Shown here: piece after piece, positions 33,199-42,200 of the stretch | How the letters are laid out: each line of letters starts with the position of its first letter | How positions within the stretch are numbered: the first letter of the stretch is position 1 | Assembly: GCF_009834915.1 (NCBI RefSeq) | Contig: NZ_WVHS01000001.1 | Location: 806,001 to 870,000, forward strand | DNA: 64,000 nucleotides | From: Hufsiella ginkgonis | GTDB lineage: Bacteria > Bacteroidota > Bacteroidia > Sphingobacteriales > Sphingobacteriaceae | Direction: 5' to 3' | Program-made: the position numbers and the translations under genes | Notes under the pieces: model-generated | Told to the model about the DNA's origin: nothing | Databases searched by the model: none | What the model saw: the letters and a program-made list of their open reading frames with translations, nothing else

Positions 33199-34531
33199 TT
33201 TTAGCGTCCGGGGAAAAGCAGTTCTTATACTGCTGTCGGCACTCCTGGTTTCCCGGGCAGACGCACAAACCACCAAAACCATCACCCTGGCCGAAGCCAT
33301 TCGCCTTGGACTCGAAAACAGCAAGACCCTGAAGCTTTCGCAGGCCCGGATCGATGCTGCCATTTCCGAATACAACCAGGCAAAAGACAACGTGCTGCCT
33401 TCCGCCAAGGCAAGTTATGCCTATAATCACGCGGAGATTCCCACCAATACGCTCAGGATCGGCGATGGCGACCCGATCCATCTTCCCAACCGGGCCGACG
33501 CTTTTATCGGCACCGTTTCGGTACAGGAACTACTGTTTGCCGGCAATAAGCTTCGCTATGCGCGCGAATCTACGGAACTGCTTACCAGCATCGCCCGTGC
33601 GGATGCCACGCAAGATAAAGACAACGTGATCTACGGCATCATCAGCGCTTACTACAACCTTTATAAGGTACAGCAAAGTAAGGAAGTAGTGAGACAGAAC
33701 CTCGAATCGGCCGATAAACAACTGAAACAAGCCACCCGGTTTTTCGACCAGGGCGTGGTAACCAGGAACGACGTACTCCGTTTCCAGCTGCAAAAAAGCA
33801 ACGTGGAGGTTACCGGCATCGACCTCGAATCGAATCGCCGGATCGTGAACTACGATCTGAACGTATTACTCGGCCTGCCCGAAAATACCGAGTTGGTGGT
33901 AGCCGATTTCATGGATAAAGGCAGCCACAACCAGCAGCTTGCCGCTTATATCGATTCGGCGCTTACCCGTAGGGAGGAAGTAAAAACAGCCGACCTGCGC
34001 ACCAGGATCGCCGAAACCAACATTAAATTCATCCATGCCGACCAGTACCCCACCATCGGCGTGGGCGCCAACCTGTACTATATCAATGCTGGCGGTAAGG
34101 TGTTCCCCGTAAGCAACAGCTTCGTGCTTCCTATCTCCATTGGCGCAACCGTTTCCTGGAACTTCGATAAGCTATGGATGAACAAGAACAAGATCGCAGG
34201 CGCCAGGATCCAGAAAACTGAAGCGGAGATCGGTCGCGAACTGTCTGTAGACCAGGTAAAAACCGATGTGAACCGCAACTACCAGAACTACCGCGGCGCG
34301 CTGGACCGCATCCGCATTTACGAAACGCAGGTGACACAAGCCACCGAAAACGATAAAATACTCGAATCAAAATATCGGAACTCCGTTGCATCGGTCACCG
34401 ACCGCGTAGACGCAGGTACCCAACTGTTCCAGGCGCAGATCAACCTCGAGCTGGCTAAAGCCGATGCCGCACTGGCCTGGTACAACCTCTTAAAATCAAC
34501 CGGAACTATCACCCAAGCCCAAACAAATTAA
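33182..34531 (+). CDS. TolC-family outer-membrane efflux protein
   Basis: The 449-residue precursor has a signal peptide (to SRADAQ) and two repeats of the TolC/OEP fold (about 30-230 and 250-445): LAEAIRLGLENSKTLKLSQARIDAA, YYNLYKVQQSKEVVRQNLESADKQL with long helices, and a second RTRIAETNIKFIHADQYPTIGVGANLYY. It forms the outer-membrane tunnel of the tripartite pump with the adaptor and MFS transporter encoded immediately downstream (2-base gap). Its start overlaps the tetR gene by 17 bases. Confidence 0.93.
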   Translation: MISKLNFSVRGKAVLILLSALLVSRADAQTTKTITLAEAIRLGLENSKTLKLSQARIDAAISEYNQAKDNVLPSAKASYAYNHAEIPTNTLRIGDGDPIHLPNRADAFIGTVSVQELLFAGNKLRYARESTELLTSIARADATQDKDNVIYGIISAYYNLYKVQQSKEVVRQNLESADKQLKQATRFFDQGVVTRNDVLRFQLQKSNVEVTGIDLESNRRIVNYDLNVLLGLPENTELVVADFMDKGSHNQQLAAYIDSALTRREEVKTADLRTRIAETNIKFIHADQYPTIGVGANLYYINAGGKVFPVSNSFVLPISIGATVSWNFDKLWMNKNKIAGARIQKTEAEIGRELSVDQVKTDVNRNYQNYRGALDRIRIYETQVTQATENDKILESKYRNSVASVTDRVDAGTQLFQAQINLELAKADAALAWYNLLKSTGTITQAQTN

Positions 34532-34533
34532 TA

Positions 34534-35577
34534 ATGGAAACCAACGAGAAGAAAAAATCAAACAAAGTAATCCCGATCGTCCTCGGAATCGTGCTCCTTA
34601 TCGGCGCCGTCTTTGGGGTGCGCGAATATATATACATGACCAAACACGTCGACACCGATGACGCGCAGATCGACGGCGACATCAGCCCCGTGGTTGCCCG
34701 CGTAGGCGGGTATGTAGACTCTATCCTGTTTGAAGAGAACCAGCAGGTAACGAGCGGGCAACTGCTCGTGAAACTCGACAAGCGCGACTATGCCATCAAG
34801 CTGGAGCAGGCAGAAGCCGCCTCCCGCGGAGCCAGCGCTAACATCGGCGTTTCGCAATCGCAGATCTCCGCTACGGCGGCAAATTCCGTTACCGCAAAAG
34901 CGAACATCGAAAAAGCAAAGATCAGGGTATGGAAAGCCGGGAAAGATTTCGAGCGCTACTCTAACCTGGTAAAAGACGGATCGATCACCCAGCAGCAATT
35001 TGAACAGGCCAGGGCCGAAAAAGAATCGGCCGACGCCGATCTGAAAGCTGCGGAAGACCAGTATAAAGCCGCGCTGGAACAGGTAAGCACCACCCGTTCG
35101 CAACTGGCGGTTACCAATACCGGCGTAGACCAGAAACAGGCGGACATCGATTATGCGCGCCTCCAGCTGAGTTATACCGATATCGTTTCGCCCACTACCG
35201 GGATCGTTTCGAAAAAGAACGTGCAAAAAGGACAGCTGGTACAGGCCGGCCAGACACTGTTTTCGGTAGTACATAACTCAAGCCTCTACATTACTGCCAA
35301 CTTTAAAGAAACCCAGCTCGAAAAGCTGAAAGAGGGCGAAAAAGTAGAAGTAAAGATCGATGCCTTCCCCGATGAAAAAGTAGAAGGCGAAGTATACAAT
35401 TTCTCACCGGCTACCGGTGCCAAGTTTGCCTTGCTTCCACCAGATAATGCTACGGGTAATTTCGTTAAAGTGGTGCAGCGTGTGCCCGTTAAGATCAAAC
35501 TTAAAGGCGGAAAAGACCTGATGGCGAGGCTTCGTCCCGGTATGAGCGTGAAGGTATCCGTACTTGTAAATAACTAA
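34534..35577 (+). CDS. HlyD/EmrA-family efflux adaptor
   Basis: The 347-residue protein has one N-terminal membrane helix (about 12-30) followed by HVDTDDAQIDGDISPVVARV, a typical EmrA lipoyl-domain strand, a helical hairpin (about 90-200) with KDFERYSNLVKDGSITQQQFEQA, and the second lipoyl half DIVSPTTGIVSKKNVQKGQLVQAGQ. It bridges the MFS transporter in the inner membrane and the TolC-like channel. Gene order TetR-TolC-EmrA-EmrB with gaps of 2 and 4 bases indicates one operon. Confidence 0.93.
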   Translation: METNEKKKSNKVIPIVLGIVLLIGAVFGVREYIYMTKHVDTDDAQIDGDISPVVARVGGYVDSILFEENQQVTSGQLLVKLDKRDYAIKLEQAEAASRGASANIGVSQSQISATAANSVTAKANIEKAKIRVWKAGKDFERYSNLVKDGSITQQQFEQARAEKESADADLKAAEDQYKAALEQVSTTRSQLAVTNTGVDQKQADIDYARLQLSYTDIVSPTTGIVSKKNVQKGQLVQAGQTLFSVVHNSSLYITANFKETQLEKLKEGEKVEVKIDAFPDEKVEGEVYNFSPATGAKFALLPPDNATGNFVKVVQRVPVKIKLKGGKDLMARLRPGMSVKVSVLVNN

Positions 35578-35581
35578 AAAA

Positions 35582-37129
35582 ATGGCCGAAAAGGGTTTAA
35601 AAAAATGGGTTATCACGTTCACGGTGATCACGGCTTCATTGCTGGAGCTGATCGATACCACCATTGTGAACGTGGCGATCCCTCAAATACAGGGAAACCT
35701 GGGCGCTACGCTGGAAGACGTCGCCTGGTTATCAACCGGGTATGCGGTAGCAAACGTGATCATTCTGCCCATGTCAGGCTGGCTGGGCAGCAGGTTCGGC
35801 CGTAAAAACTACTTCCTTACTTCGATCATTATCTTTACCCTGGCCTCCTTCCTTTGCGGAAACGCCACCAATCTGGAAGAGCTGATCGCTTTCCGGATCC
35901 TGCAGGGGTTGGCGGGCGGCGGACTGATCTCTACCGCACAAGCTATCCTGCTGGATACCTGGCCGCGCGAAGACGTAGGCATCGCCACCGCGCTGTTCGG
36001 GTTGGGCGCCGTGGTTGGCCCTACTTTTGGCCCTACCATAGGCGGTTACATTCTCGAAGGCGCCGATTGGCCGTGGATCTTTTACGTAAACATCCCTGTA
36101 GGCATCCTGGCGGGTTACTGTACATATGTATTTATACGGGAAACGCCGCGCGACGGACGGGGCCTGCCGGTAGACTGGTGGGGAATCGCCTTACTTGCCG
36201 TGGCTGTTGGAAGCCTGCAAACCGTGCTGGAGAAAGGCGAAAGCGAAGACTGGCTGTCGTCCGGCCTCATCGTTACGCTCACCATCTCGTCGGTACTCGG
36301 CCTGATTTTCTTTATCTGGCGCGAAATGAGTACGGACCACCCGATCGTGAATTTCAAGATCCTGCGGCACCGGAGCTTCTCCGTGGGCATGTTCACTTCG
36401 TTCGTGCTGGGGTTCGGGTTGTACGGAAGCGTATTCGTGTTCCCGATCTTTTGCCAGAACCTGCTCGGCTTCACGCCGCTTCAAACGGGTAAGATCTTTA
36501 TCGCCGGGGGGCTGGTTACCATCTCCATGATGCCTTTTATCGGCGTAATGTTAAAGAAAGGCATCCCGGCACAATTTATGGCCACGGGCGGCATGATCCT
36601 GTTCTTCGTGTTCTGCTTTATGCTGAGCAAATCGACGCTGCAATCGGGCACCGGCGACTTCTTCTGGCCGCTGGTAATTCGCGGGGTCGGTATGGCGCTG
36701 TTGTTCGTGCCGCTTACTACACTGGCCATCCAGGACCTGAAAGGGGCCGAGATCGGCCAGGGCTCTGGCTTAAACAACATGAGCAGGCAGTTGGGCGGCT
36801 CGTTCGGGATCGCGGCGTTAACCACGCTCATCCACTTAAGACAAGCGTTTCACCGCAGCATACTGCTGGAACATGTAAATGTCTATAACCCGGCTTATAC
36901 CCAAAAACTGAACGGAATGATCTCAGGATTTATGGCTAAAGGGTTTTCGAATTTCGATGCACAAAAAATGGCGCTGAAAGCGATCGAGGGCTCCGTGGTA
37001 CGGCAAACCATGCTGCTTACCTATACCGACGCCTACTGGCTGGCCGGTATGATCATGCTCCTTTCGATCCCGTTATTGTACCTGCAGAAGTTTAAGAAAA
37101 ATGTGGCGATGCCGGTGGACGCCCATTAA
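35582..37129 (+). CDS. DHA2-family multidrug MFS transporter (EmrB/QacA type)
   Basis: The 515-residue protein has about 14 transmembrane helices and EmrB motifs: ELIDTTIVNVAIPQIQGNLGATLEDVAWLSTGYAVANVIILPMSGWLGSRFGRKNYF covers motif D1 and motif A, and GLGAVVGPTFGPTIGGYI is motif C of drug-proton antiporters. It uses the proton gradient to export drugs through the adaptor and TolC-like channel. The operon ends here, followed by a heptad-repeat element and a terminator at 37224. Confidence 0.94.
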   Translation: MAEKGLKKWVITFTVITASLLELIDTTIVNVAIPQIQGNLGATLEDVAWLSTGYAVANVIILPMSGWLGSRFGRKNYFLTSIIIFTLASFLCGNATNLEELIAFRILQGLAGGGLISTAQAILLDTWPREDVGIATALFGLGAVVGPTFGPTIGGYILEGADWPWIFYVNIPVGILAGYCTYVFIRETPRDGRGLPVDWWGIALLAVAVGSLQTVLEKGESEDWLSSGLIVTLTISSVLGLIFFIWREMSTDHPIVNFKILRHRSFSVGMFTSFVLGFGLYGSVFVFPIFCQNLLGFTPLQTGKIFIAGGLVTISMMPFIGVMLKKGIPAQFMATGGMILFFVFCFMLSKSTLQSGTGDFFWPLVIRGVGMALLFVPLTTLAIQDLKGAEIGQGSGLNNMSRQLGGSFGIAALTTLIHLRQAFHRSILLEHVNVYNPAYTQKLNGMISGFMAKGFSNFDAQKMALKAIEGSVVRQTMLLTYTDAYWLAGMIMLLSIPLLYLQKFKKNVAMPVDAH

Positions 37130-37209
37130 GTCGCCAGTGATCAGTCGCCAATAACCGGTTTTGGTAAAGCGCCATAAAGAAACTGATTACCGGCAACTGA
37201 TTGATCACC
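37129..37209. repeat. Heptad-periodic inverted repeat element (copy A)
   Basis: Seven-base words follow in register: AGTCGCC AGTGATC AGTCGCC AATAACC (37129-37156) and, as an inverted arm, ACTGATT ACCGGCA ACTGATT GATCACC (37182-37209). The centre contains GCGCCATAAAG. It begins on the last base of the transporter stop codon. A related element with the same core GCCAT is at 40752-40809. Confidence 0.55.
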
Positions 37210-37223
37210 GGATACTATAAAAT

Positions 37224-37257
37224 GAAGAACCGTCATGGCTCCACACGACGGTTCTTC
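37224..37257 (+). terminator. Terminator of the efflux operon
   Basis: GAAGAACCGTC (37224-37234) pairs perfectly with GACGGTTCTTC (37247-37257) around a 12-base loop. Nothing else is evident between here and 37479. Confidence 0.75.
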
Positions 37258-37479
37258 AAAAATTAACAATTAAAAAACCTGTAATCCCCAAGCTATACTA
37301 TGATGCACGATGCGTTCTGTAGTATTTTTTAATTGATGCTTCAATTATGCCGTGGGAAAAATCGGTCAACCTTAATGTATAAAGTTAGGGTTTTTAACTA
37401 ATTCGATCAAAATAAAAGTGAAATTATCATGCAATAATACCGTGGCATGATTTTTCCGGTATTTTGAGAAAGGAAAGCC

Positions 37480-37683
37480 ATGCCGTCGTCTGTGATTGCA
37501 TCAATGGATTACGATCCTCAATCGCTCGCACTAACTATCCGTTATGTTTCGGGGTTAGTCTATGAGTATAAACAGGTGCCCGAAGAGGTATTTAAGCAGC
37601 TAAAAATTGCCGGTTCAAAAGGCAGATTCCTGAACTTCTTTATCAAAGGAAAATATGACTACGAAAAGGTGGAAAAACATTAA
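37480..37683 (+). CDS. KTSC-domain protein
   Basis: This 67-residue protein is almost entirely a KTSC domain: SSVIASMDYDPQSLALTIRYVSGLVYEYKQVPEEVFKQLKIAGSKGRFLNFFIKGKY covers positions 3-61, given by its key parts YDPQSLALTIRY and GSKGRFLN. The domain is named after the C-terminal domain of lysyl-tRNA synthetases; stand-alone copies are common and their role is unclear, possibly RNA binding. Its stop overlaps the stop of the convergent histidine-kinase gene by 4 bases. Confidence 0.85.
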   Translation: MPSSVIASMDYDPQSLALTIRYVSGLVYEYKQVPEEVFKQLKIAGSKGRFLNFFIKGKYDYEKVEKH

Positions 37684-39422
37684 TGCCCGACACCGCTAAG
37701 CGGCAGGTCAAAACAGAACGAGCTGCCGATCCCCAGGGTGCTTTTTACGCGGATAGACCCGTCGTTCTTTTCCAGGAAATCTTTACAGATGAGCAAACCC
37801 AATCCTGTGCCTTGTTCGTTCATGGTGCCGCGGCGGGTAAAGGGGTTTAGCTGGAACAGCTTACCGATATCTTCTTCTGAGATGCCGCTGCCGGTATCGT
37901 TAATACAAACATCCAGGCGACCGTCTTTGCGCGAAGCGAGGATGCTGATCTCATCGCCCGGCCGGCAGAACTTAATGGCGTTAGACACCAGGTTCCTGTA
38001 TACCGCCCTGATCATGTCGGGATCGGCGTACACCATGATCGGCTCGCCCAGGTTGCTCACAATGCGTACCCCCTTCTTCTCGGCCGACTCGCGCAACTGT
38101 GCAATTCCCGAAGCTACCAGTTCCCTGAAATCAAAGTCCGTCCGGTTGATCTGCTCGCCCTTAAGCTGGCTTTTCGACCAGTGCAACAGATTCTCGACCA
38201 TGTTTGAGGTATAACCTACATTCCGGATAAAATCAGGAAGAAAAGAATGAAACTCCTCTTCCGTCACTACTTTTTCATTGGTCATGCGCAGCAGGTCGAG
38301 CAGGCTTAGCAGCGGGCTGCGAAGATCGTGCGCAATGATGGAAAACAAGCGGTCTTTTAATGCGTTCAGGTTCACCAGGTTGGCCTCTTTTTCTTTTAAC
38401 TCGGTGATCTCCCGGAAGAGATATATCCGGCCACTATACACGGTGTTCCGTTCAAATAACGGCGTTCCGGTTACCGCAAAATATTTTAAACGTCCGCCAA
38501 CCAGCACTTCAATTGCCGAATGTGCATTATCGCCGGTTTCCGGCGGCAATGCAGACAGGTATTCTTCACCCAGCAGTTTCCCTACCGGGATGCCTACCAG
38601 CGAGGGACCCGAAAAATTAAAGATCTCCCTGATCTTAGGATTTGAATCGATCACGCGGTTATGCACGTCAACCACCAATACGCCATCAGGAATCGCCTCC
38701 AGGATCTTTTCCCTGGCAATGGGAATGATATCAAACAAACGAAAGCGCAGCAACGCGATACCGATGGTTAACGAGGTGATAATGAAGGCATAGGGCGTGA
38801 GGTCGAGGTTTTTAAAAGGCCTGATCCCTACCAGGTACATAAAGTTTACGAACCACGGGATAAGCGCACCGATAAGCACCATGATGTTTTGCCGCCGGTA
38901 AAGTAGATCGGCATGCTTTAACTTGGCGCTGAAGAGATAGATGCCCCAGGACAGCATCACATAAAAATAAGCGGTATGCACATAATACCAGGGCCCTTTT
39001 TGCAGCCCGATCATGGGGAACGGCCCGGAAGCCTCCAGCGTAACCCGCGCATAATGCAGGTGATGCCAGGAATTAGTCCACACCAGTAACAGCGTGATGA
39101 TGGGGTCGAGGAAGATCAGGAAAACCACGTTCGGCGTAAGCCAATGCCCTTTGCCGATAAACGTGAGGATGAACAGGATCCAGATAGCGGGAATAAGCGC
39201 AATGCCCAGGTACTCGAAGTTTGTCCAGAACAATATCTCCTCCAGGGTAGAACTGGCCAACTCCAGTGCATAAGTAAGCGCCCAAACCGCTGCACAAAGC
39301 ATGATGAGGCCCCACAGCATGCGTACACCCTTACGTTTATTCAGCAGAAAAAATGCCAGGATCAATGTCAGGGATCCCGAAACGAGCAGGATTACAGAAA
39401 ATACATTGAATTGAAATGTCAT
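37680..39422 (-). CDS. Sensor histidine kinase with 7TM N-terminal domain and PAS
   Basis: The 580-residue protein has seven N-terminal membrane helices (about 5-220, 7TM-HisKA type), a PAS domain (ILEAIPDGVLVVDVHNRVIDSNPKI, about 238-350), a HisKA dimerisation helix with the phospho-acceptor His in FSIIAHDLRSPL (about 372) and an HATPase domain (NLVSNAIKFC, DTGSGI, GTGLGL). It is a membrane sensor whose ligand is unknown. No response regulator is adjacent, so it is an orphan kinase. It begins 426 bases from the divergent PL14-like gene. Confidence 0.9.
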   Translation of the reverse strand: MTFQFNVFSVILLVSGSLTLILAFFLLNKRKGVRMLWGLIMLCAAVWALTYALELASSTLEEILFWTNFEYLGIALIPAIWILFILTFIGKGHWLTPNVVFLIFLDPIITLLLVWTNSWHHLHYARVTLEASGPFPMIGLQKGPWYYVHTAYFYVMLSWGIYLFSAKLKHADLLYRRQNIMVLIGALIPWFVNFMYLVGIRPFKNLDLTPYAFIITSLTIGIALLRFRLFDIIPIAREKILEAIPDGVLVVDVHNRVIDSNPKIREIFNFSGPSLVGIPVGKLLGEEYLSALPPETGDNAHSAIEVLVGGRLKYFAVTGTPLFERNTVYSGRIYLFREITELKEKEANLVNLNALKDRLFSIIAHDLRSPLLSLLDLLRMTNEKVVTEEEFHSFLPDFIRNVGYTSNMVENLLHWSKSQLKGEQINRTDFDFRELVASGIAQLRESAEKKGVRIVSNLGEPIMVYADPDMIRAVYRNLVSNAIKFCRPGDEISILASRKDGRLDVCINDTGSGISEEDIGKLFQLNPFTRRGTMNEQGTGLGLLICKDFLEKNDGSIRVKSTLGIGSSFCFDLPLSGVGH

Positions 39423-39639
39423 AAAAGCCCCGGCAAATTACCTATTGAACGAATAACCTGAAATAAGGATACGTAAATATGCGCTTTTTTGATTGTGATC
39501 AGAACGTATTAAAATATGACCTTCCATATTTCATATCCCGCATTAAATCAACGCGTTATAAATTGCCGCAAGGTGCAGGTTAAGCGTATCAGTCATGTAC
39601 ACAACTATCTAATTATCAGTTATTTAGCAAACTTTAAAC

Positions 39640-39671
39640 TTGCTTTTCCGGTTTGTGTTACGTTACATTTG
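39640..39671 (+). promoter_or_regulatory. Promoter upstream of the PL14-like gene
   Basis: TTG (39640-39642), 21 bases, then TACATTTG (39664-39671) matches the Bacteroidetes consensus. It predicts a leader of about 170 bases before ATG 39849. The leader has several GC-rich inverted segments but no riboswitch I recognise. The rest of 39423-39848 shows nothing else. Confidence 0.6.
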
Positions 39672-39848
39672 TATCGACCGATTATAACCATGTGACCTGT
39701 TGGTCCGCTAGATTCCCGCTCTCACCGGGGAAAATATTCCGTTAAACATTCCTGTTCCCCTGGGACAAGGCTGGCGATGCGCTGCGGTTTGTCCGGCCCC
39801 GATCACGAAACTATTAACCAATATATTTTAACCACTAAAACAAACGTT

Positions 39849-40739
39849 ATGAACAGGAAAACAATGCAACAACGGGCTGTGGCCGGCGTCATGCTGGTGT
39901 GTACCCTGGCGGGAAGCGCCTGCAAAAAGGAATCGGCGATCGCGGAGACGGAAGCTTCCGGCATCGCCTCAAAAGGAAATGCCACGGTGAGCGCTATAAA
40001 AAGCGACTTTTCGCTGAACTGGGAAAACCGGGCAAACGGCTCAACCTATACCTCGGGACAGGCAGGCACTGATTTTGGCAACGTAAGCGGCTGGAACGAT
40101 TCCCGCGCATACATCACCAATGGCAAAACAGCAAACGGCCTCCGCGCAACACTGCTTCCTAACGCGCTCTCAGGCGCAGGCGGGCTAATCTCTAACACCG
40201 ACCTCTCCGATGGTTCCGCCTACGAAATGGATTATGATGTGAAGTTCCACAGCCAGTTTAACTGGGGACGCGGCGGAAAAGTCGGCTTCGGCTTCTCAGT
40301 AGGTGAAGGTAACACCGGCGGCGATCCGGGTTGGGACGGTAATGGCGGCTCGTTGCGGCTGATGTGGTATTCGCCAGATTCGAATCCAAACCGCGTTTAC
40401 TTCCAGCCATACCTGTACTACAAAGATCAGCCTACCGAGTTCGGCGAATCATTCGGCCGTTCCTATCCGTCCTCCGGCGCACTCGTAAAAGGGCAATGGT
40501 ACCACGTTCACCTGTACATTAAAAGCAATACGGGCAGCAGCACTAACGGCCACGTACAGATCGTGATCAATGGAACGATCATTCTCGACCAGGACATCCG
40601 CTGGACCACCAACGACGCGCAGCGCCTTATTAAAGGATTAACCTTCCATACCTTCCGCGGCGGCAGCCAGGAGTACTGGAAAGTATCTACCACAGATTAT
40701 GTGTATTATGATAATTTGGTGGTGAATAAGATTAGCTAG
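39849..40739 (+). CDS. Secreted lipoprotein with PL14-type polysaccharide lyase fold
   Basis: From ATG 39849 the precursor has 296 residues with a lipoprotein signal (LVCTLAGSAC). The mature part (about 50-290) shows segments typical of alginate-lyase-like PL14 proteins: YEMDYDVKFHSQFNWGRGGKVGFGF, GWDGNGGSLRLMWY, KGQWYHVHLYIKSN and the ending YYDNLVVNK, i.e. a jelly roll of the PL14 fold. Likely activity is cleavage or binding of an acidic polysaccharide outside the cell; substrate not predictable. The upstream ATG at 39777 would add 24 residues before the signal peptide and is rejected. It stands alone between a promoter and a repeat element. Confidence 0.78.
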   Translation: MNRKTMQQRAVAGVMLVCTLAGSACKKESAIAETEASGIASKGNATVSAIKSDFSLNWENRANGSTYTSGQAGTDFGNVSGWNDSRAYITNGKTANGLRATLLPNALSGAGGLISNTDLSDGSAYEMDYDVKFHSQFNWGRGGKVGFGFSVGEGNTGGDPGWDGNGGSLRLMWYSPDSNPNRVYFQPYLYYKDQPTEFGESFGRSYPSSGALVKGQWYHVHLYIKSNTGSSTNGHVQIVINGTIILDQDIRWTTNDAQRLIKGLTFHTFRGGSQEYWKVSTTDYVYYDNLVVNKIS

Positions 40740-40751
40740 TAGCCAGCTTTC

Positions 40752-40809
40752 AGTGATCAGTAGTCAGTGTTCCTTTATGACGCCATGCGGGAACTGGCTA
40801 CTGATCACT
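40752..40809. repeat. Heptad-periodic inverted repeat element (copy B)
   Basis: AGTGATCAGTAGTCAGT..TCC (40752-40773) and its near-complement GGAACTGGCTACTGATCACT (40790-40809) form a hairpin around a centre containing ACGCCATG. Words of seven bases (GTAGCCA GCTTTCA GTGATCA GTAGTCA) start right after the stop codon of the PL14-like gene. Core and arms resemble copy A at 37129-37209. It may also stop the tRNA-Val transcript. Confidence 0.6.
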
Positions 40810-40821
40810 AAAAAAAGATTG

Positions 40822-40896
40822 TGAAGACTGCCGGGCTCGAACCAGCGACCCTTACCTTGTCGAGGTAATGCTCTGAACCAACTGAGCTAAGCCTCC
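40822..40896 (-). tRNA. tRNA-Val (anticodon GAC)
   Basis: The 75-base sequence folds as a cloverleaf: acceptor GGAGGCT/AGTCTTC with G-T pairs, D-arm GCTC/GAGC, anticodon stem TTACC/GGTAA, loop TCGACAA, T-arm GCTGG-TTCGAGC-CCGGC, discriminator A. The anticodon is GAC (Val). Position 33 is C where U is almost universal, which is odd. CCA is not encoded. Confidence 0.88.
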
Positions 40897-40931
40897 ATTA
40901 GCAGGGCAAGTATAGGAAATTGAAACCGTAT

Positions 40932-41420
40932 TTAAAACCAGCCGCCTATCGCCTGGAATAATTTTATCACCAGCCAGATAACCAAAACGAGCAGCCCTGC
41001 CAGGATCAAAATGGCCAGCAGCAAGGTATTTTTACCGCTCCCGGAGTGCTTGCCTTCCAGGTAATGTTCGCGCAGCAGGCGCATATTCCGGGTATTGGCT
41101 TTGTAAAAGAAGTCGAAGATCTGCCCGATCACGGGGATTGCGCCGACCGTTGCGTCGAGCACGATATTGATCGCCATTAATACTACCAGCTTGCTGCTTG
41201 CCCCATTTTTCGCCATGGTGAGCACCAATGCCGCAGAAAGCAGGAAACCCGGCAGATCTCCGATAAAAGGCACCAGGTTCATTACAGGGTCGAGACCGAA
41301 CCTGAAGCTGGTACCGGGGATCCGGAATTGTTCGTCGAGCAGGAATGAAACCCGTTCCACCCATTTCAACCGCGGATCCTGGGCGGTTTTATTGTACGGG
41401 TAAGGTTTGAGGCTACTCAT
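40932..41420 (-). CDS. DUF4112 membrane protein
   Basis: The 162-residue protein contains the DUF4112 pattern: LDEQFRIPGTSFRFGLDPVMNLVPFIGDLPGFLLSAAL and ATVGAIPVIGQIFDFFYKANTRNMRLLREH, followed by a C-terminal membrane helix (about 132-155). It has 3-4 hydrophobic segments and is probably an inner-membrane protein of unknown function. Its start lies 8 bases inside the end of the upstream DNA glycosylase gene, so both are translated from one mRNA; a functional link is not known. Confidence 0.88.
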   Translation of the reverse strand: MSSLKPYPYNKTAQDPRLKWVERVSFLLDEQFRIPGTSFRFGLDPVMNLVPFIGDLPGFLLSAALVLTMAKNGASSKLVVLMAINIVLDATVGAIPVIGQIFDFFYKANTRNMRLLREHYLEGKHSGSGKNTLLLAILILAGLLVLVIWLVIKLFQAIGGWF

Positions 41421-42189
41421 ATATTTTTTGTTCTACCGTATAATAAGTCTTCCTGCCCCCAATTGTTTCGTGAAGGATCGGGGAGCCTCCCGGGCTTTCG
41501 GTTTTCCGGGAATTGTGCACCTTCATAAAATCACGGATCTCACCGGCAATAATGTCGGGATCGGCCTTACGGATCTGCTTCTCTGCATCCTCCAGCACCG
41601 AACGGATAGACCTTGCAAGCGCCCCGATCTTCTCTTCCGGGATCTTGTTACATTTAGAAGAGGGAGCGATACCGGCGTCCCATAAGATTTCGTCGGCATA
41701 AGCATTGCCAATACCGCGGATAAAATGCTGATCGAGCAGTACCGTTTTTACCGCCGAACGCGAACGTGAAAATTTTTCTGCAAGAAAGCCCTTGCTCACT
41801 TCGTCCGAAAGCGCATCAGGCGTATCGGTCGCTTCCGGGTTTAGGGTCGGTTTTGCCGCTTTCTGGAAATCGGTAAGCACCATCCCCATGCCATCTTTAA
41901 AGAGAATCTCGATAACCGGGAACTTTTCCGTGCGCGCTCCCTCAAACAGGTAAAGCTTTCCATGAAGCATCAGGTGGATGCCAAGCACCTGGTCGCCGAT
42001 CTCGAAATGCAGCTCCTTTCCGACACGTTTAACGGTCTTCACCCGCTGCCCTTCCAATGCATCGCTCAGCGCTTTGCGCGAAACGTTTATCTTTACAAAT
42101 GGCTGAACGACTACTTTCTCTACTGTTTTACCTTGCAGCTTTTTGGTGAGGTTGGCGCTGAAAACCTGGAGGTCTGGAAGCTCTGGCAT
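41413..42189 (-). CDS. Fpg/Nei-family DNA glycosylase with zincless finger
   Basis: The 258-residue protein starts MPELPDLQVF, with the catalytic Pro2 and Glu3 of the Fpg/Nei family (Pro2 attacks the damaged base's sugar). LGIHLMLHGKLYLF carries the beta-hairpin Lys, and QHFIRGIGNAYADEILWDAGI is the helix-two-turn-helix. The C-terminal finger region (FMKVHNSRKTESPGGSPI ... GGRKTYYTVEQK) keeps the fold's Arg/Thr but none of the four zinc cysteines. It excises oxidised bases. Homologous zincless fingers are known in NEIL1 and some viral Nei proteins. It is coupled to the DUF4112 gene downstream. Confidence 0.88.
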   Translation of the reverse strand: MPELPDLQVFSANLTKKLQGKTVEKVVVQPFVKINVSRKALSDALEGQRVKTVKRVGKELHFEIGDQVLGIHLMLHGKLYLFEGARTEKFPVIEILFKDGMGMVLTDFQKAAKPTLNPEATDTPDALSDEVSKGFLAEKFSRSRSAVKTVLLDQHFIRGIGNAYADEILWDAGIAPSSKCNKIPEEKIGALARSIRSVLEDAEKQIRKADPDIIAGEIRDFMKVHNSRKTESPGGSPILHETIGGRKTYYTVEQKIYE

Positions 42190-42200
42190 AACGAAATGGT

